A stretch of 64,000 nt of DNA from Streptomyces antarcticus (GTDB taxonomy: Bacteria; Actinomycetota; Actinomycetes; Streptomycetales; Streptomycetaceae): positions 1-64,000 of the forward strand of contig NZ_JAPNLM010000031.1 in assembly GCF_026627255.1 (NCBI RefSeq), given 5' to 3'. The position numbers and the translations under genes were made by a program. The notes below the pieces were generated by a model. The model had not been told where the DNA came from and searched no databases. It saw nothing but the letters and a program-made list of their open reading frames with translations. Shown piece by piece: positions 33,708 to 42,334 of this stretch. Position 1 is the stretch's first letter, and each line of letters opens with the position of its first letter.

Positions 33708-34193
33708 TCAGGTCCGGCGGAGGGCGGACAGCTGCTCGGCGATGGTGTCGGCGGAGGGGAAGGTCGCGCCCAGGGTTCCCACGCGCTTCCAGTGGAGGCC
33801 GCCGTCGGGCCCGATGATGAAGACGGAGCGCCGCAGGCCGATGAGCGGGGCGTCGATTCCGAAGGCCCGGGCGGCCGCGCGGTCGGGATCCGCGAGCAGC
33901 GGGATGCGCAGCCCGCGCTCCCGGGCGAACCGCTCGTGGCTGTCGAGGTCCTGCGGGCTGATGCCCCAGACGGTGGCGCCGCAGGCCTGGAGCTGCTCCA
34001 GACCATCCGAGTAGGAGCACAACTGCTTCGTGCAGACGGGGGTGTTGTCTCCCGGGTAGAAGGCCAGGACGACGGTGTTCCCGCGCTGCTCGCCCAGCGC
34101 GTAGTCGGACCGTTCGAAGCGGTCCTCGCGCAGGACTCCTCCCGGCAGGGAGAAGTCGCTCACGATGTCTCCCACTGAGGGTGTGCGGCCCAT
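33708..34193 (-). CDS. Peroxiredoxin (BCP/PrxQ-type)
   Basis: This 161-residue AhpC/TSA-fold protein has FYPGDNTPVCTKQLCSY, where the peroxidatic Cys follows TPV and a second Cys five residues later fits the atypical 2-Cys PrxQ resolving position. GISPQDLDSHERFARERGLR and SVFIIGPDGGLHWKRVG complete the fold. It reduces hydroperoxides in the cytoplasm using thioredoxin-like donors. The ATG at 34193 is chosen from family length, with GGAAGGAACC upstream. It probably has its own promoter in the divergent region shared with the chaplin gene. Confidence 0.92.
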   Translation of the reverse strand: MGRTPSVGDIVSDFSLPGGVLREDRFERSDYALGEQRGNTVVLAFYPGDNTPVCTKQLCSYSDGLEQLQACGATVWGISPQDLDSHERFARERGLRIPLLADPDRAAARAFGIDAPLIGLRRSVFIIGPDGGLHWKRVGTLGATFPSADTIAEQLSALRRT

Positions 34194-34580
34194 GGTCTCG
34201 GTTCCTTCCGCAGGGGTGGCGGCGGTACGGATCCCCGGCAGGGGAGCCGGCCGCCGACCGGCCGGATTTCGGTACGGGCGCCCGGCCTCGGGACCGGGGC
34301 GCCTGATGGTACGGGCCCGCCCGCCGCAGCACGTCGGCCGGTGGCCGTCCGCGGGCGCGCCGGGTGGGAGGGCCCGCCCGTCCTTCGGAGCGGAGGCGGC
34401 CGCGGATCGGCCGCCCGGCGTAACGAAACCGTTGTCCGTCATCCGAACGAGGGAAGCGGGCCCGCCCCACCCAGCCGCCCCGCCCGTCGCGCCGAAGCCA
34501 CGAGCGAGGGCCACGCACCACCAGGGCCCGCACCGGCCCCTCGTACGGGGCCGGCGCACCACCATCCACAGGAGGCTTTC
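34194..34580. other. Divergent region between peroxiredoxin and chaplin genes
   Basis: No gene was found in these 387 bases. It should contain promoters for both flanking genes. The AACGAAACCGTTGTCCGTCAT stretch around 34423-34442 is the least GC-rich part. An AGGAGG ribosome site at 34571-34576 belongs to the chaplin. Confidence 0.5.
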
Positions 34581-34820
34581 ATGTCCCGTTTCCTCAAGAC
34601 CGCAGGGCTCGCGCTGGCGGCCGGCGCCGTACTCGTCGGCGGCGCGTCGGCCGCGTCGGCCGACGCGGGCGCGCAGGGTGTCGCGGCCTACTCGCCCGGC
34701 GTCGGCTCCGGAAACCTCCTCCAGATCCCGATCCACATCCCGATCAACGCCTGTGGCAACTCCGTCAGCGTCATCGGACTGCTGAACCCGGCCTTCGGCA
34801 ACACCTGCGTCAACGCCTGA
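34581..34820 (+). CDS. Short chaplin
   Basis: This 79-residue protein has a Sec signal peptide (residues 1 to about 28, TAGLALAAGAVLVGGASAASA) and one chaplin domain. YSPGVGSGNLLQIPIHIPIN is followed by ACGNSVSVIGLLNPAFGNTC, with the two cysteines that form the intramolecular disulfide in ChpD-H-type short chaplins. Chaplins are secreted, assemble into amyloid at the air-water interface and coat aerial hyphae and spores with the rodlets. The usual Leu before SGN is Gly here (GVGSGN). An AGGAGG ribosome site lies five bases before the ATG. It is the clearest marker that the host is a sporulating streptomycete. Confidence 0.95.
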   Translation: MSRFLKTAGLALAAGAVLVGGASAASADAGAQGVAAYSPGVGSGNLLQIPIHIPINACGNSVSVIGLLNPAFGNTCVNA

Positions 34821-35038
34821 CGGCTTACCCCGTCCGCGGCCGGGAGCCCCGGGGCACGCCGCCCCGACGCCCCGGCCGCGGCCGGCGGCGGGATCTGGGC
34901 GAGCCGCAGGCGCCGCCGCCTGCCGCGCCCCGGCCTACCCCGCCCTGCCCTGCCCTGCGCGTATGTGTGCCGCACGGCCAATCCTCTGTCCCGCCCGCCA
35001 CGAATCACGGGCGAGGAAAGGGTTGCGAGGCGAGCACC

Positions 35039-35182
35039 ATGACCGACGAAGAGTTCGAACGGCTTCTGGAACTGGCCCGGGCGGAAGCCCGCCGCTTCAG
35101 CTTTCCCGCCCCGGCGTCGCGCGAGGACGCACCGTACGGATTCCACACCCAGCACGCGGAATACGGCGCGCAGGCCCACTGA
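35039..35182 (+). CDS. Small acidic hypothetical protein, 47 aa
   Basis: The protein reads MTDEEFERLLELARAEARRF at the N-terminus (a likely amphipathic helix) and ends APYGFHTQHAEYGAQAH. The ATG at 35039 follows GAGGCGAG at suitable spacing. Its strong third-position GC and helix pattern support translation. It lies 105 bases upstream of a two-component system. Function unknown. Confidence 0.5.
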   Translation: MTDEEFERLLELARAEARRFSFPAPASREDAPYGFHTQHAEYGAQAH

Positions 35183-35287
35183 GGCGCTGCCCCCGCGGAC
35201 CGGTGACTCCTTACGAAACGCTGACGTCACCCCCGGCAGGGCCCCAGCCCCGCCGCCGGGTCCCGCGCTGATGCGACCCTGGTACCC

Positions 35288-36016
35288 ATGAGCCACACCG
35301 AACCGCAGCTCCGGGTCCTGGTGGTCGAAGACGACCCGACGGTCGCGGAGGTCGTCTCCGGCTATCTCGTACGGGCCGGCTACGCCGTCGACCACGCGCC
35401 CGACGGCCCCGACGCCCTGCGCCGCGCCGCCGGACGGTGGCCGGACCTGGTCCTCCTGGACCTGATGCTGCCCGGCATGGACGGCCTGGAAGTGTGCCGC
35501 CGGCTGCGGGCGACCGCCGCCGTCCCCGTCATCATGCTGACCGCGCGCGGCGACGAGGACGACCGGATCGCGGGCCTGGAGCTCGGCGCGGACGACTACG
35601 TCACCAAACCCTTCAGCCCCAGGGAACTGGTCCTGCGGGTCGAATCCGTCCTGCGCCGCAGCCACGGCGGCCGCCGACAGGACGCCGCCCCGACGCGACC
35701 GCTCCTGCGGGCGGGCGGCGTACTGCTCGACCCCGGAAACCGGCGCGCCGAGAAGGAGGGGCACGAACTGGCCCTCACCCTGCGCGAGTTCGACCTCCTC
35801 GCCCACTTCATGACCCACCCGGGCCGCGTGCACGGGCGGGAGGAACTGATGCGCGAGGTGTGGGGCTGGGACTTCGGCGACCTGTCCACCGTCACCGTCC
35901 ACGTCCGCAGGCTCCGCGCCAAGATCGAGGACGACCCCGCCCAGCCGCGGCTGATCCGGACCGTGTGGGGCGTCGGATACCGCTTCGAACCCGAACCGCC
36001 GGAGGCCGCCGCATGA
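35288..36016 (+). CDS. OmpR-family response regulator
   Basis: This 242-residue protein has a receiver with EDDPTVAEVV, phospho-acceptor Asp in LVLLDLMLPGMDG, Thr in VIMLTARGDEDD and Lys in DDYVTKPFSPREL. A winged-helix output domain (about 135-235) has LALTLREFDLLAHFMTHPGR and VTVHVRRLRAKIEDDP. The ATG at 35288 directly precedes the receiver. Its TGA overlaps the kinase ATG by four bases (ATGA), so the pair is translationally coupled. Confidence 0.95.
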   Translation: MSHTEPQLRVLVVEDDPTVAEVVSGYLVRAGYAVDHAPDGPDALRRAAGRWPDLVLLDLMLPGMDGLEVCRRLRATAAVPVIMLTARGDEDDRIAGLELGADDYVTKPFSPRELVLRVESVLRRSHGGRRQDAAPTRPLLRAGGVLLDPGNRRAEKEGHELALTLREFDLLAHFMTHPGRVHGREELMREVWGWDFGDLSTVTVHVRRLRAKIEDDPAQPRLIRTVWGVGYRFEPEPPEAAA

Positions 36017-37128
36017 AGGACGTCGTGCTCATCGCCCTCTTCGCGCTCGGCGGAGCGGGCTGCGCGGGGCTCGCCGGGGCGCTCGCGCTGCGCCTGGTGC
36101 GCCACCGTTCGGTCGCGGTGTCCCTCACCGTGGTCGCGGCGGTCACCGTCACCGCGATGCTGGCCGGAACCCTGGCCGTGGCCCAAGCGATGTTCCTGTC
36201 CTCGCACGACCTGTGGGTGGTCACCGTCGTCGTGGCCATGGCCGCCGTCGTCGCCCTCGCCACCGCCCTGCTGCTCGGCCGCTGGGTCGTCGCGCGCAGC
36301 CGCGAACTCGCCCTCGCCGCACGCGACTTCGGGGACGGCGGCCGGTTCGCGGCGCCACCGACCGCCGCCACCGCCGAACTCGCCGCCCTCTCCCGGGAAC
36401 TGGCGGCCACCAGCGCCAAGCTCGACGCGTCCCGGAAACGGGAACAGGCCCTCGAGGCCTCCCGTCGCGAACTGGTCGCCTGGATCTCCCACGACCTGCG
36501 GACCCCGCTGGCGGGACTGCGGGCCATGGCCGAGGCCCTGGAGGACGGCATGGCCGCCGATCCCGCCCGCTACCACCGGCAGATCCTCACGGAGGTCGAC
36601 CGGCTCAACTCCATGGTCACCGACCTCTTCGAGCTCTCCCGCATCCACGCCGGCGCGCTGAGCCTGAACCCCAGCCGGATCTCCCTGTACGACCTCGTGG
36701 ACGACGCGCTCGCGGGCGCCGACCCGCTCGCCCGGGAACACGGCGTACGGCTCGTGGGGGAACGGGTCGCCGCCGTACCGGTGGAGGTCGACGGCAAGGA
36801 GATGACCCGAGTCCTCGCCAATCTCCTCGTCAACGCCATCCGGCACACTCCGGCGGACGGCACGGTCGCCGTCGCCGTGGAGGACCGGACGGACGCGGTG
36901 GTGGTGTCGGTGACCGACGGCTGCGGCGGCATCCCCGAGGAGGACCTGACGCGCGTCTTCGACACCGGCTGGCGCGGCAGCGAGGCCCGTACGCCCCCGG
37001 CCGGGGCGGGGCTGGGCCTGGCGATCGTCCGCGGAATCGTCGAGGCGCACGCGGGGCGGGCCGACGTACGCAACGTCCCGGGCGGCTGCCGCTTCGAAGT
37101 CACCCTGCCCACGGCGAACTCCGCCTGA
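36013..37128 (+). CDS. Sensor histidine kinase
   Basis: This 371-residue protein has N-terminal membrane helices (VLIALFALGGAGCAGLAGALAL; SLTVVAAVTVTAMLAGTLAVAQ; WVVTVVVAMAAVVALATALLLG) with almost no extracellular domain, suggesting intramembrane sensing. A HAMP-like linker is followed by the H-box ELVAWISHDLRTPLAGLRAM, N-box VLANLLVNAIRHTPADG, and G-boxes TDGCGGIPEEDLTRVF and GLGLAIVRGIVEAHAG. The first G-box lacks the first Gly of DxGxG, a variation seen in other Streptomyces kinases. It is the cognate partner of the preceding regulator. Confidence 0.93.
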   Translation: MKDVVLIALFALGGAGCAGLAGALALRLVRHRSVAVSLTVVAAVTVTAMLAGTLAVAQAMFLSSHDLWVVTVVVAMAAVVALATALLLGRWVVARSRELALAARDFGDGGRFAAPPTAATAELAALSRELAATSAKLDASRKREQALEASRRELVAWISHDLRTPLAGLRAMAEALEDGMAADPARYHRQILTEVDRLNSMVTDLFELSRIHAGALSLNPSRISLYDLVDDALAGADPLAREHGVRLVGERVAAVPVEVDGKEMTRVLANLLVNAIRHTPADGTVAVAVEDRTDAVVVSVTDGCGGIPEEDLTRVFDTGWRGSEARTPPAGAGLGLAIVRGIVEAHAGRADVRNVPGGCRFEVTLPTANSA

Positions 37129-37204
37129 CGGTCCGCCCCGGCGGATCCCGCCCGGGTAAAACGCTGTTGTTCGCACGGTGGCCGGTCGCCCATGATGACC
37201 GCCC

Positions 37205-37467
37205 GTGAACACCAACGAACAGATGGTCGAGCGGGCTCTGGACCGGATCACGGCAGGGTACGTCTTCCCCGACGAGGCCGAGCGGGTGGACGCGTCCAGG
37301 TGACGGTGCCCTCCGCCCGGACCGTCAACACCGTGACCGGTACCAACTGGGAGGGCGTCGGCGTGCTCCCCGACGTGCCCGTTCCGGCGGACCAGGCGCG
37401 CGACATGGCGCTGGAGACGGCGCTGGGCAAGGCGCTGGGCACGGCACTCGCGGCCGACCAGCGCTGA
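37205..37467 (+). pseudogene. Relic of an S41-type (retinoid-binding-like) peptidase
   Basis: Starting at GTG 37205, one frame gives an N-terminal fragment (MVERALDRITAGYVFPDEAE) that stops at 37303. The other frame from about 37297 gives a C-terminal fragment (SARTVNTVTGTNWEGVGVLP, then DVPVPADQARDMALETALGK) to 37467. Both match opposite ends of S41-family periplasmic peptidases, which have an N-terminal helical cap and a C-terminal 'NPVTGTNWEGxGVxPDV' segment. About 250 internal residues, with the catalytic Ser/Lys core, are missing. It is best read as an internal deletion with frameshift. Confidence 0.75.
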
Positions 37468-37601
37468 CGTGCGCGAGGCGGCCCCGCCGCGACACCCGGA
37501 CACCCGGCGCGGGGCGCGTCCCGGGCCGACGGGGACGACGCCGGCCGACCGGCCCGGCAAGATCCGAAAGAGACGCCCCAGCGGTCTATCGGCCTGGCGG
37601 T

Positions 37602-37982
37602 CTATCGGCCGAATGTGCCACCGGGGGCCGTGGGCGACGTGATGACGCGGTGCGGTTCGCCCGTGACCCGCATGCTGAACCCCTGAAGCCACTCCTGCGC
37701 GACCTCCGCCGCACCGAGCCCCTCCTCGTACGCGTACACCCGGGACATGATCAGCGCCGCGGTCAGGGTGTCGTCGGACACGCCTCCCCTGCGCCACGCC
37801 GCGGCGGCGGCCGCGTACGCCGGGGTCCCCGGGAACCGGGCGGCCAGCCGGTCCAGGCTGCCCTGGATCTCCGAGCGGGCCTCGTCGTACGTGAATCCAC
37901 CGGGCCCGTAGGCCGATTCGCCGTAGCCCGGCGCGTCGGGGCCGGGCGGATGGAGCCTGATCTGTAGCCAGTTCCAGGGCAT
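37602..37982 (-). CDS. Hypothetical protein, 126 aa
   Basis: It starts MPWNWLQIRLHPPGPDAPGY and contains a helical middle (YDEARSEIQGSLDRLAARFP, then VSDDTLTAALIMSRVYAYEE). There is no signal peptide, membrane segment or known catalytic motif. The ATG at 37982 gives a compact soluble protein; a much longer frame upstream runs antisense through the SurE gene region and is not credible. The gene stands alone, transcribed leftward. Family not recognised. Confidence 0.6.
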   Translation of the reverse strand: MPWNWLQIRLHPPGPDAPGYGESAYGPGGFTYDEARSEIQGSLDRLAARFPGTPAYAAAAAAWRRGGVSDDTLTAALIMSRVYAYEEGLGAAEVAQEWLQGFSMRVTGEPHRVITSPTAPGGTFGR

Positions 37983-38143
37983 GGAGGCAGCGTAGGGGGC
38001 ATGGGCGCGTGGTTCGGCCCGAACGCCGGAACCTCCCTCCGGCCCCGGGCGGCCGGGGGTGGCCGGGGGTGGCGGTGCCGTGCGCGACACCGCGTGACCC
38101 CGGCCGCCCGGCCGCGGGCCCGGCACGTTCCGGGAGAGACGCC

Positions 38144-39049
38144 CTACGGGCGGAGACCCGCGAGGAGGACGGAGGCCACCGCCCGGTCGACCGGGCCGGG
38201 GTTCCAGTCGGCGTTCATCGGGCTGACGGCGATCCGGCCCGCCGCCACGGCCTCGACGTCGCCGCCCTTCACGGCCGGGCGCAGGGCCACCTTCACGGTG
38301 ACCTTCCAGGTGCCGTCGCCGGAGTCGGTGAAGTCCGGCTCCAGCAGGGTCTGCGGGTCCTGGAGGGTGGTGGCCACACCGGCGGCGCGGCCCTTGCCGT
38401 CCGCGCCGATGACGGGGTGGTTCACGTTCAGGCCGACGCCCCGGGGGAGCAGCGGGCCGGTGCGGGCGCGGGAGCGCAGCCGGTCGATCAGCTTCACGGC
38501 GAAGTCGAGCGTCGGACCCATGGCGTTGACGGTGGTGACCGGGTCGGGAGCGGTGAGGCCGCCCGTGCTCAGCGCGATGGCCGGTACGCCGGACTCCAGC
38601 GCGGCGATGGCACCACCGACGGTTCCGGAGTGGTTGGCGAGCCCGGCGACGTTCGGGCCGAAGTTCGTACCGGAGACCACCAGATCGGGGGCCTTGCCCG
38701 CGAAGACCTCGGCCAGGCCGAAGGCGACGGAGTCGCCGGGGGTGCCGTCGACGGCCCAGACCTTGGGCTCGGGGTGCCTTACGGCGACCGAGGCGGCGCT
38801 CGTCACCTTGGTGCCGGTGCCGCTCTGGTTGGTGAGCGGGGCGACGATCGTGACGTCGTGGCCGGCGGCGGTCAGGCGCGCGAAGGCCTTGCGGATGCCC
38901 GGCGCGTCGTAACCGTCGTCGTTGGTGAGCAGGATGCGCAGCGGACCGGTGGGCGGGGACTGCGGAGCGGCGGCCGCGGGGGCGGTCCCGGTCAGGGCGG
39001 GGGCGCAGAGCAGGAGGGCGGCCATGGGCAGGACTCGCTGGGGTCTCAC
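38144..39049 (-). CDS. surE: Secreted SurE-type 5'/3'-nucleotidase
   Basis: This 301-residue protein has a signal peptide (VLPMAALLLCAPALTGTAPAAAA). A SurE fold follows: ILLTNDDGYDAPGIRKAF (metal-binding Asp-Asp), VAPLTNQSGTGTKVT, GTPGDSVAFGL, the VVSGTNFGPNVAG loop and SGTVGGAIAALESGVPAIALS. SurE proteins are metal-dependent nucleoside-monophosphate phosphatases. Classic ones are cytoplasmic, so an exported form suggests extracellular phosphate or nucleotide scavenging. The GTG at 39049 has AAGGAG eight bases upstream. It lies 84 bases downstream of the MFS transporter gene and is probably co-transcribed with it. Confidence 0.9.
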   Translation of the reverse strand: MRPQRVLPMAALLLCAPALTGTAPAAAAPQSPPTGPLRILLTNDDGYDAPGIRKAFARLTAAGHDVTIVAPLTNQSGTGTKVTSAASVAVRHPEPKVWAVDGTPGDSVAFGLAEVFAGKAPDLVVSGTNFGPNVAGLANHSGTVGGAIAALESGVPAIALSTGGLTAPDPVTTVNAMGPTLDFAVKLIDRLRSRARTGPLLPRGVGLNVNHPVIGADGKGRAAGVATTLQDPQTLLEPDFTDSGDGTWKVTVKVALRPAVKGGDVEAVAAGRIAVSPMNADWNPGPVDRAVASVLLAGLRP

Positions 39050-39133
39050 GTAAATGCTCCTTCGGGGGAGGGGGAGGGGAGGTACGGGGGTGGGGAGGCG
39101 AGGGGGAGGTACGGGGGTGGCTGCCGCAGGGGG

Positions 39134-40411
39134 TCAGCGCACGCCGCGTATCGGGATGATGGCGAGCGCCCCGATCAAGGAGAGGGCGCCGCCCACGAGG
39201 AACAGCGGGGTGTAGCCGCCCAGCGTGGTGACGACGGCCGAGGCGACGAAGGGGGCGATGATCTGCGGGCCGGCGTTCGCGACGTTCAGGACGCCCATGT
39301 CGCGGGCGGCGTCCTCGGCCCGGGGGAGCACCAGGGTGACGAGCGCGGTGTCCACGGCCATGAAACAGCCGAAGGCGAGGCCGTTGAGCGCGCTGAAGAC
39401 GAGCATGCCCGTCCAGGTGGGACTGATGACGGGCACCACCATGACCAGCCCGGCGAGGGCGGCCGAGACGCCGACGAAGACCTTGCGCCGGTTCCAGCGG
39501 TCGGACAGCAGGCCGCCCACGACGGTGGAGAGGGCCATCGCGACCATGGAGACCGGCGTGAGAACGGCCATCGCGGCGGGCGGTGTCAGACCGGCGGGCA
39601 GGCTGATGTGGTCGCCGAGGATGTAGAGCTGGTAGCCGACGACGGAGAAGTACCCGAGGACCATCAGGGCCCGCCCGATGAACGCCCACCGGAAGTCGTG
39701 GTGGGACAGCGCGGAGGCGAAGGCCGCCAGTCGGGCCCGCTTGGGCGCCGCCGCGGTCGCGGCGCTGTCTGAGGTGTGGGCGGCCGCGCCGGTACCGGAA
39801 CGGGGGACGTCCCGGCAGAACGTGGTGAGGAGCAGCGCGGCCGCGGCGATCACCACCCCGAAGACGAGGTATCCGGTACGCAGTTGCCCGGCGGTCTGGG
39901 AGGCGATGAGCACGCCGGCGGTGCCGCCGATCGGCAGCCCCAGCCCGACGAGCGCGGAGGCGGTCCCCCGGCGGGCGGTGGGTATCCGGTCGGGCACGAT
40001 CGCGGTGACGGCGGCCTGGTAGGTGTTCATGGTCGCCTGGACCAGGCACCAGCCGATTCCCACGAGCAGCGCGGTGTTCACGCTGCCGAGGAAGGCCAGG
40101 CAGGCGAGCGAGGCGAGACCGCCGGCCGCGATCCACGGATTGCGCCGGCCGCTCCGGTCCGACAGCGCGCCGGCGATCGGGTTGAAGGCCGTCGCGAAGA
40201 TCGCGCTGATGCCGCCGATGAGACCGAGGAGCGCGACCTTGTCATCCGGGGCTATCGCGGCGATCTGGGTGGGCAGCAGCACGGATCCGACGCCCATGTA
40301 GACGGCCATCATCGCGGAATTGGCGACGAGCAGGAGGGGCAGGAGCCCGCGTTGGCGGGGTGGTTCCGCGACTTCGGGGGCGGGCTGGTCGGCGATGTCG
40401 TTCGTGGTCAC
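39134..40411 (-). CDS. MFS transporter
   Basis: This 425-residue protein has about 12 membrane helices (LLPLLLVANSAMMAVYMGVG at the N-terminus; APFVASAVVTTLGGYTPLFL near the end). An MFS-type loop 2-3 motif, GALSDRSGRRNPWIA, is repeated as GGLLSDRWNRRKVF after the central loop. It may belong to the sugar/cation symporter-like MFS group; the substrate is unknown. GTG at 40411 has GAGGAG five bases upstream. Co-transcription with the secreted SurE suggests uptake of a product released by the nucleotidase, such as a nucleoside (inference). Confidence 0.88.
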   Translation of the reverse strand: MTTNDIADQPAPEVAEPPRQRGLLPLLLVANSAMMAVYMGVGSVLLPTQIAAIAPDDKVALLGLIGGISAIFATAFNPIAGALSDRSGRRNPWIAAGGLASLACLAFLGSVNTALLVGIGWCLVQATMNTYQAAVTAIVPDRIPTARRGTASALVGLGLPIGGTAGVLIASQTAGQLRTGYLVFGVVIAAAALLLTTFCRDVPRSGTGAAAHTSDSAATAAAPKRARLAAFASALSHHDFRWAFIGRALMVLGYFSVVGYQLYILGDHISLPAGLTPPAAMAVLTPVSMVAMALSTVVGGLLSDRWNRRKVFVGVSAALAGLVMVVPVISPTWTGMLVFSALNGLAFGCFMAVDTALVTLVLPRAEDAARDMGVLNVANAGPQIIAPFVASAVVTTLGGYTPLFLVGGALSLIGALAIIPIRGVR

Positions 40412-40603
40412 GGCGACTCCTCGGGGAGCGGGGCGAGCGGGGCGAGCGGGGCGTGTAGGGGGCGGAGCGGGGGAGTGCGGGGCCAACGGGGAACTGCCGG
40501 GGCGGGGGAGTGGCGGCGGGGCGCCGAACGCGGACGGGGCGGCGGCTCCGCGTGAGCGGCGCGAGGGGAGCGGTATCCGTCGGAGGGGGTGGACGACGGG
40601 AGT

Positions 40604-40629
40604 TCACGTGATGTTGTTACACGTGTCAC
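40604..40629. promoter_or_regulatory. Paired CACGTG palindromes upstream of the MFS/SurE operon
   Basis: TCACGTGA (40604-40611) and GTTACACGTGTCAC (40616-40629) share a CACGTG core with centres 15 bp apart, about 200 bases upstream of the MFS start. The second is nearly identical to the perfect palindrome at 45198 upstream of the esterase gene. TetR- or LacI-type repressor sites are plausible. Confidence 0.55.
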
Positions 40630-41580
40630 CAAAGCCGCTGGAGACTGTGTAGCACCCCGTTCCGGGGCTCCGCTAGGGGTGTCGTCAAAGTCGTTCCGTA
40701 CGCCCGCAGGGCGGGCCGTGCGGTGTCCGGTGCGTGCGCTCGCAAGGCGGAGGGTCGCCCGTGTACCGGACGGACAGGGGCGATCCCGACAACGCGGCGA
40801 GCGCGCGTGCCGGGCGCCGCACGGCAGGAGCGAGTGTGACGACACCCGCTTGGGGGTGTGAGCGGTCGGTGTGCGGATCGTCATCGGGGCCGGATCCCCG
40901 GCGCGGTTCCGCACAGCCGGTGGCTCCAGGCCGCTGGCCAGGGGTGTTGTGCCGGGAAGGCCATTTGTCGGGCCGCTTGTCCCGGCGGACGCCGCCAGAC
41001 GTCCCGACCGCGCCGTGCCGCGCGGACGACCGAACAGGGTGTCCCGCCTGGGCAGTCAGGCCACAGCGGAGCGCGCCGGGGCGACGGAGCTCTCTGGCGG
41101 GATCGTCGGCGTGGTCCGCCGGAGGAGCGCGGCGGCGGCTACGACCTCGACGTACTCGTGGACCGTCTCGGCGCCACGGCCCGGGTGAACTCGACCGACG
41201 GCGGCGGTCCTTGTCCACTCGTGGGGCCGGAATCGGGGACAAGGGCATCGTCGGGTCCGAGCATGCCGACGACAGGCCTACACACGAGGTCGACGTCGTC
41301 GCCGGGTGCGACAGGTCGAACGGCCCTCTCACGCGGCCCTGCCGACGGCGCCTCATGGACGTGGCCGGCCACTGCCCAGGTCGAGCCACCGGCCGACCAG
41401 CTTGCCGTCGTGGCCCGACTTCGGGTGTACTCGCGCCCTGCCCGGCGGCCCCGAGCCGACCGTCTTCGCCACGCAGGTGATGACGGCGTCCGGACCGCCT
41501 CCGGGTTCGGGGCACCGGCCCGGCTGCCGGCCTGTGGGCTCGAGGGTCTGTGGGCTCAAGGGTCTTTGGGGCTGCGGGTC

Positions 41581-41608
41581 TATGCGCCTATGCGCCTATG
41601 CGCCTATG
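41581..41608 (+). repeat. 8-bp tandem repeat TATGCGCC, 3.5 copies
   Basis: Three complete units and a final TATG occur in tandem. They are preceded by two near-copies of GGGTCTGTGGGCTC-like sequence (41535-41575). Slippage-prone, about 90 bases ahead of the membrane protein gene. Confidence 0.85.
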
Positions 41609-41697
41609 GGACGACCCTCCGCGGCCGCACCGTCCTCCGTCAGGCGGAGGCAGCCCGCCGCGCCGGAGGATGTGCGGCGGCCATGTCCGGAGCCAGC

Positions 41698-42201
41698 ATG
41701 TACGTCATGCCGAACGCCACCGCTCCCCTTCCCGTCGTCGCACCCGCGCCCGTCTGGGCGCGCCGCGCCGCCCATGCCATGGCACTCTGCGCGGTCCCGT
41801 CCGGCCTGTGGCGCATCGCCATGGCCTCCGGGGTCTACGTGGGCTACAGCGACCAGGTGCTGCGCGACGTCTTCGACATCCCGGGATGGGGCATCGCGTA
41901 CGTCGTCGGACTCTCCCTCCTTGCCGAGGCGGCCGCTCTGTTTCCGCTGCTGCTCGTGAGCGACCGGTGGCAGCCACTGCGCCCGCGGGCCCTCTCCGCG
42001 CTCGCGTGGACCGCCTCGGTCGTCCTGGTCCTGCTTGCGCTGTGGCAACTCGTGGTCGCCTTCACCGTCGAAAGCCGGACGTACATGACGAGCGATACGG
42101 CACTCACCGTCTGGTGGCTCGCGTTCGCCCCGTTGTTCGCCATCCCCGCCCTGATGACCGCGGTGACGTGGTCGTACGCGAAGCGGCGCCGGGCACAGTG
42201 A
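41698..42201 (+). CDS. Membrane protein with four helices, 167 aa
   Basis: The ATG at 41698 is favoured because GGAG lies five bases upstream; ATG 41683 would add five residues. Four hydrophobic segments are visible: AMALCAVPSGLWRIAMASGV, GIAYVVGLSLLAEAAALFPL, SALAWTASVVLVLLALWQLV and VWWLAFAPLFAIPALMTAVT. They are joined by short polar loops, and the protein ends in a basic tail (SYAKRRRAQ). No transport or enzyme motif is recognised. The downstream LacI-type fragment is on the same strand 130 bases away. Confidence 0.65.
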   Translation: MYVMPNATAPLPVVAPAPVWARRAAHAMALCAVPSGLWRIAMASGVYVGYSDQVLRDVFDIPGWGIAYVVGLSLLAEAAALFPLLLVSDRWQPLRPRALSALAWTASVVLVLLALWQLVVAFTVESRTYMTSDTALTVWWLAFAPLFAIPALMTAVTWSYAKRRRAQ

Positions 42202-42334
42202 GCGATCCGGCGGCCCCTCCCGGTGCTCAGACCGCAGGAGTTCGCCGGGTGCATGCCGGGCGGGCGGCCTCGGCGCCGGCTCAGGGGAGCGGCCGCGCAA
42301 GGCGCCCGATCGCGGAGACCGACGCGGGCATCAG

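Larger units (their letters stand above)
40412..41697. other. Gene-poor 1.3-kb region
   Basis: No intact gene is supported. Overlapping frames on both strands lack ribosome sites and consistent codon bias. The left end holds the operator-like palindromes upstream of the MFS operon. The remainder is probably degraded sequence: one minus-strand stretch (41353-41559 region, CVAKTVGSGPPGRARVHPKS) looks protein-like but no family is recognised. An 8-bp repeat at 41581-41608 closes it. Confidence 0.5.

Noticed and set aside
38009..39772. Rightward 587-residue frame across SurE and MFS genes
   Set aside because: It is antisense to two clear genes. Its repetitive Gly/Arg/Asp composition is typical of high-GC shadows.
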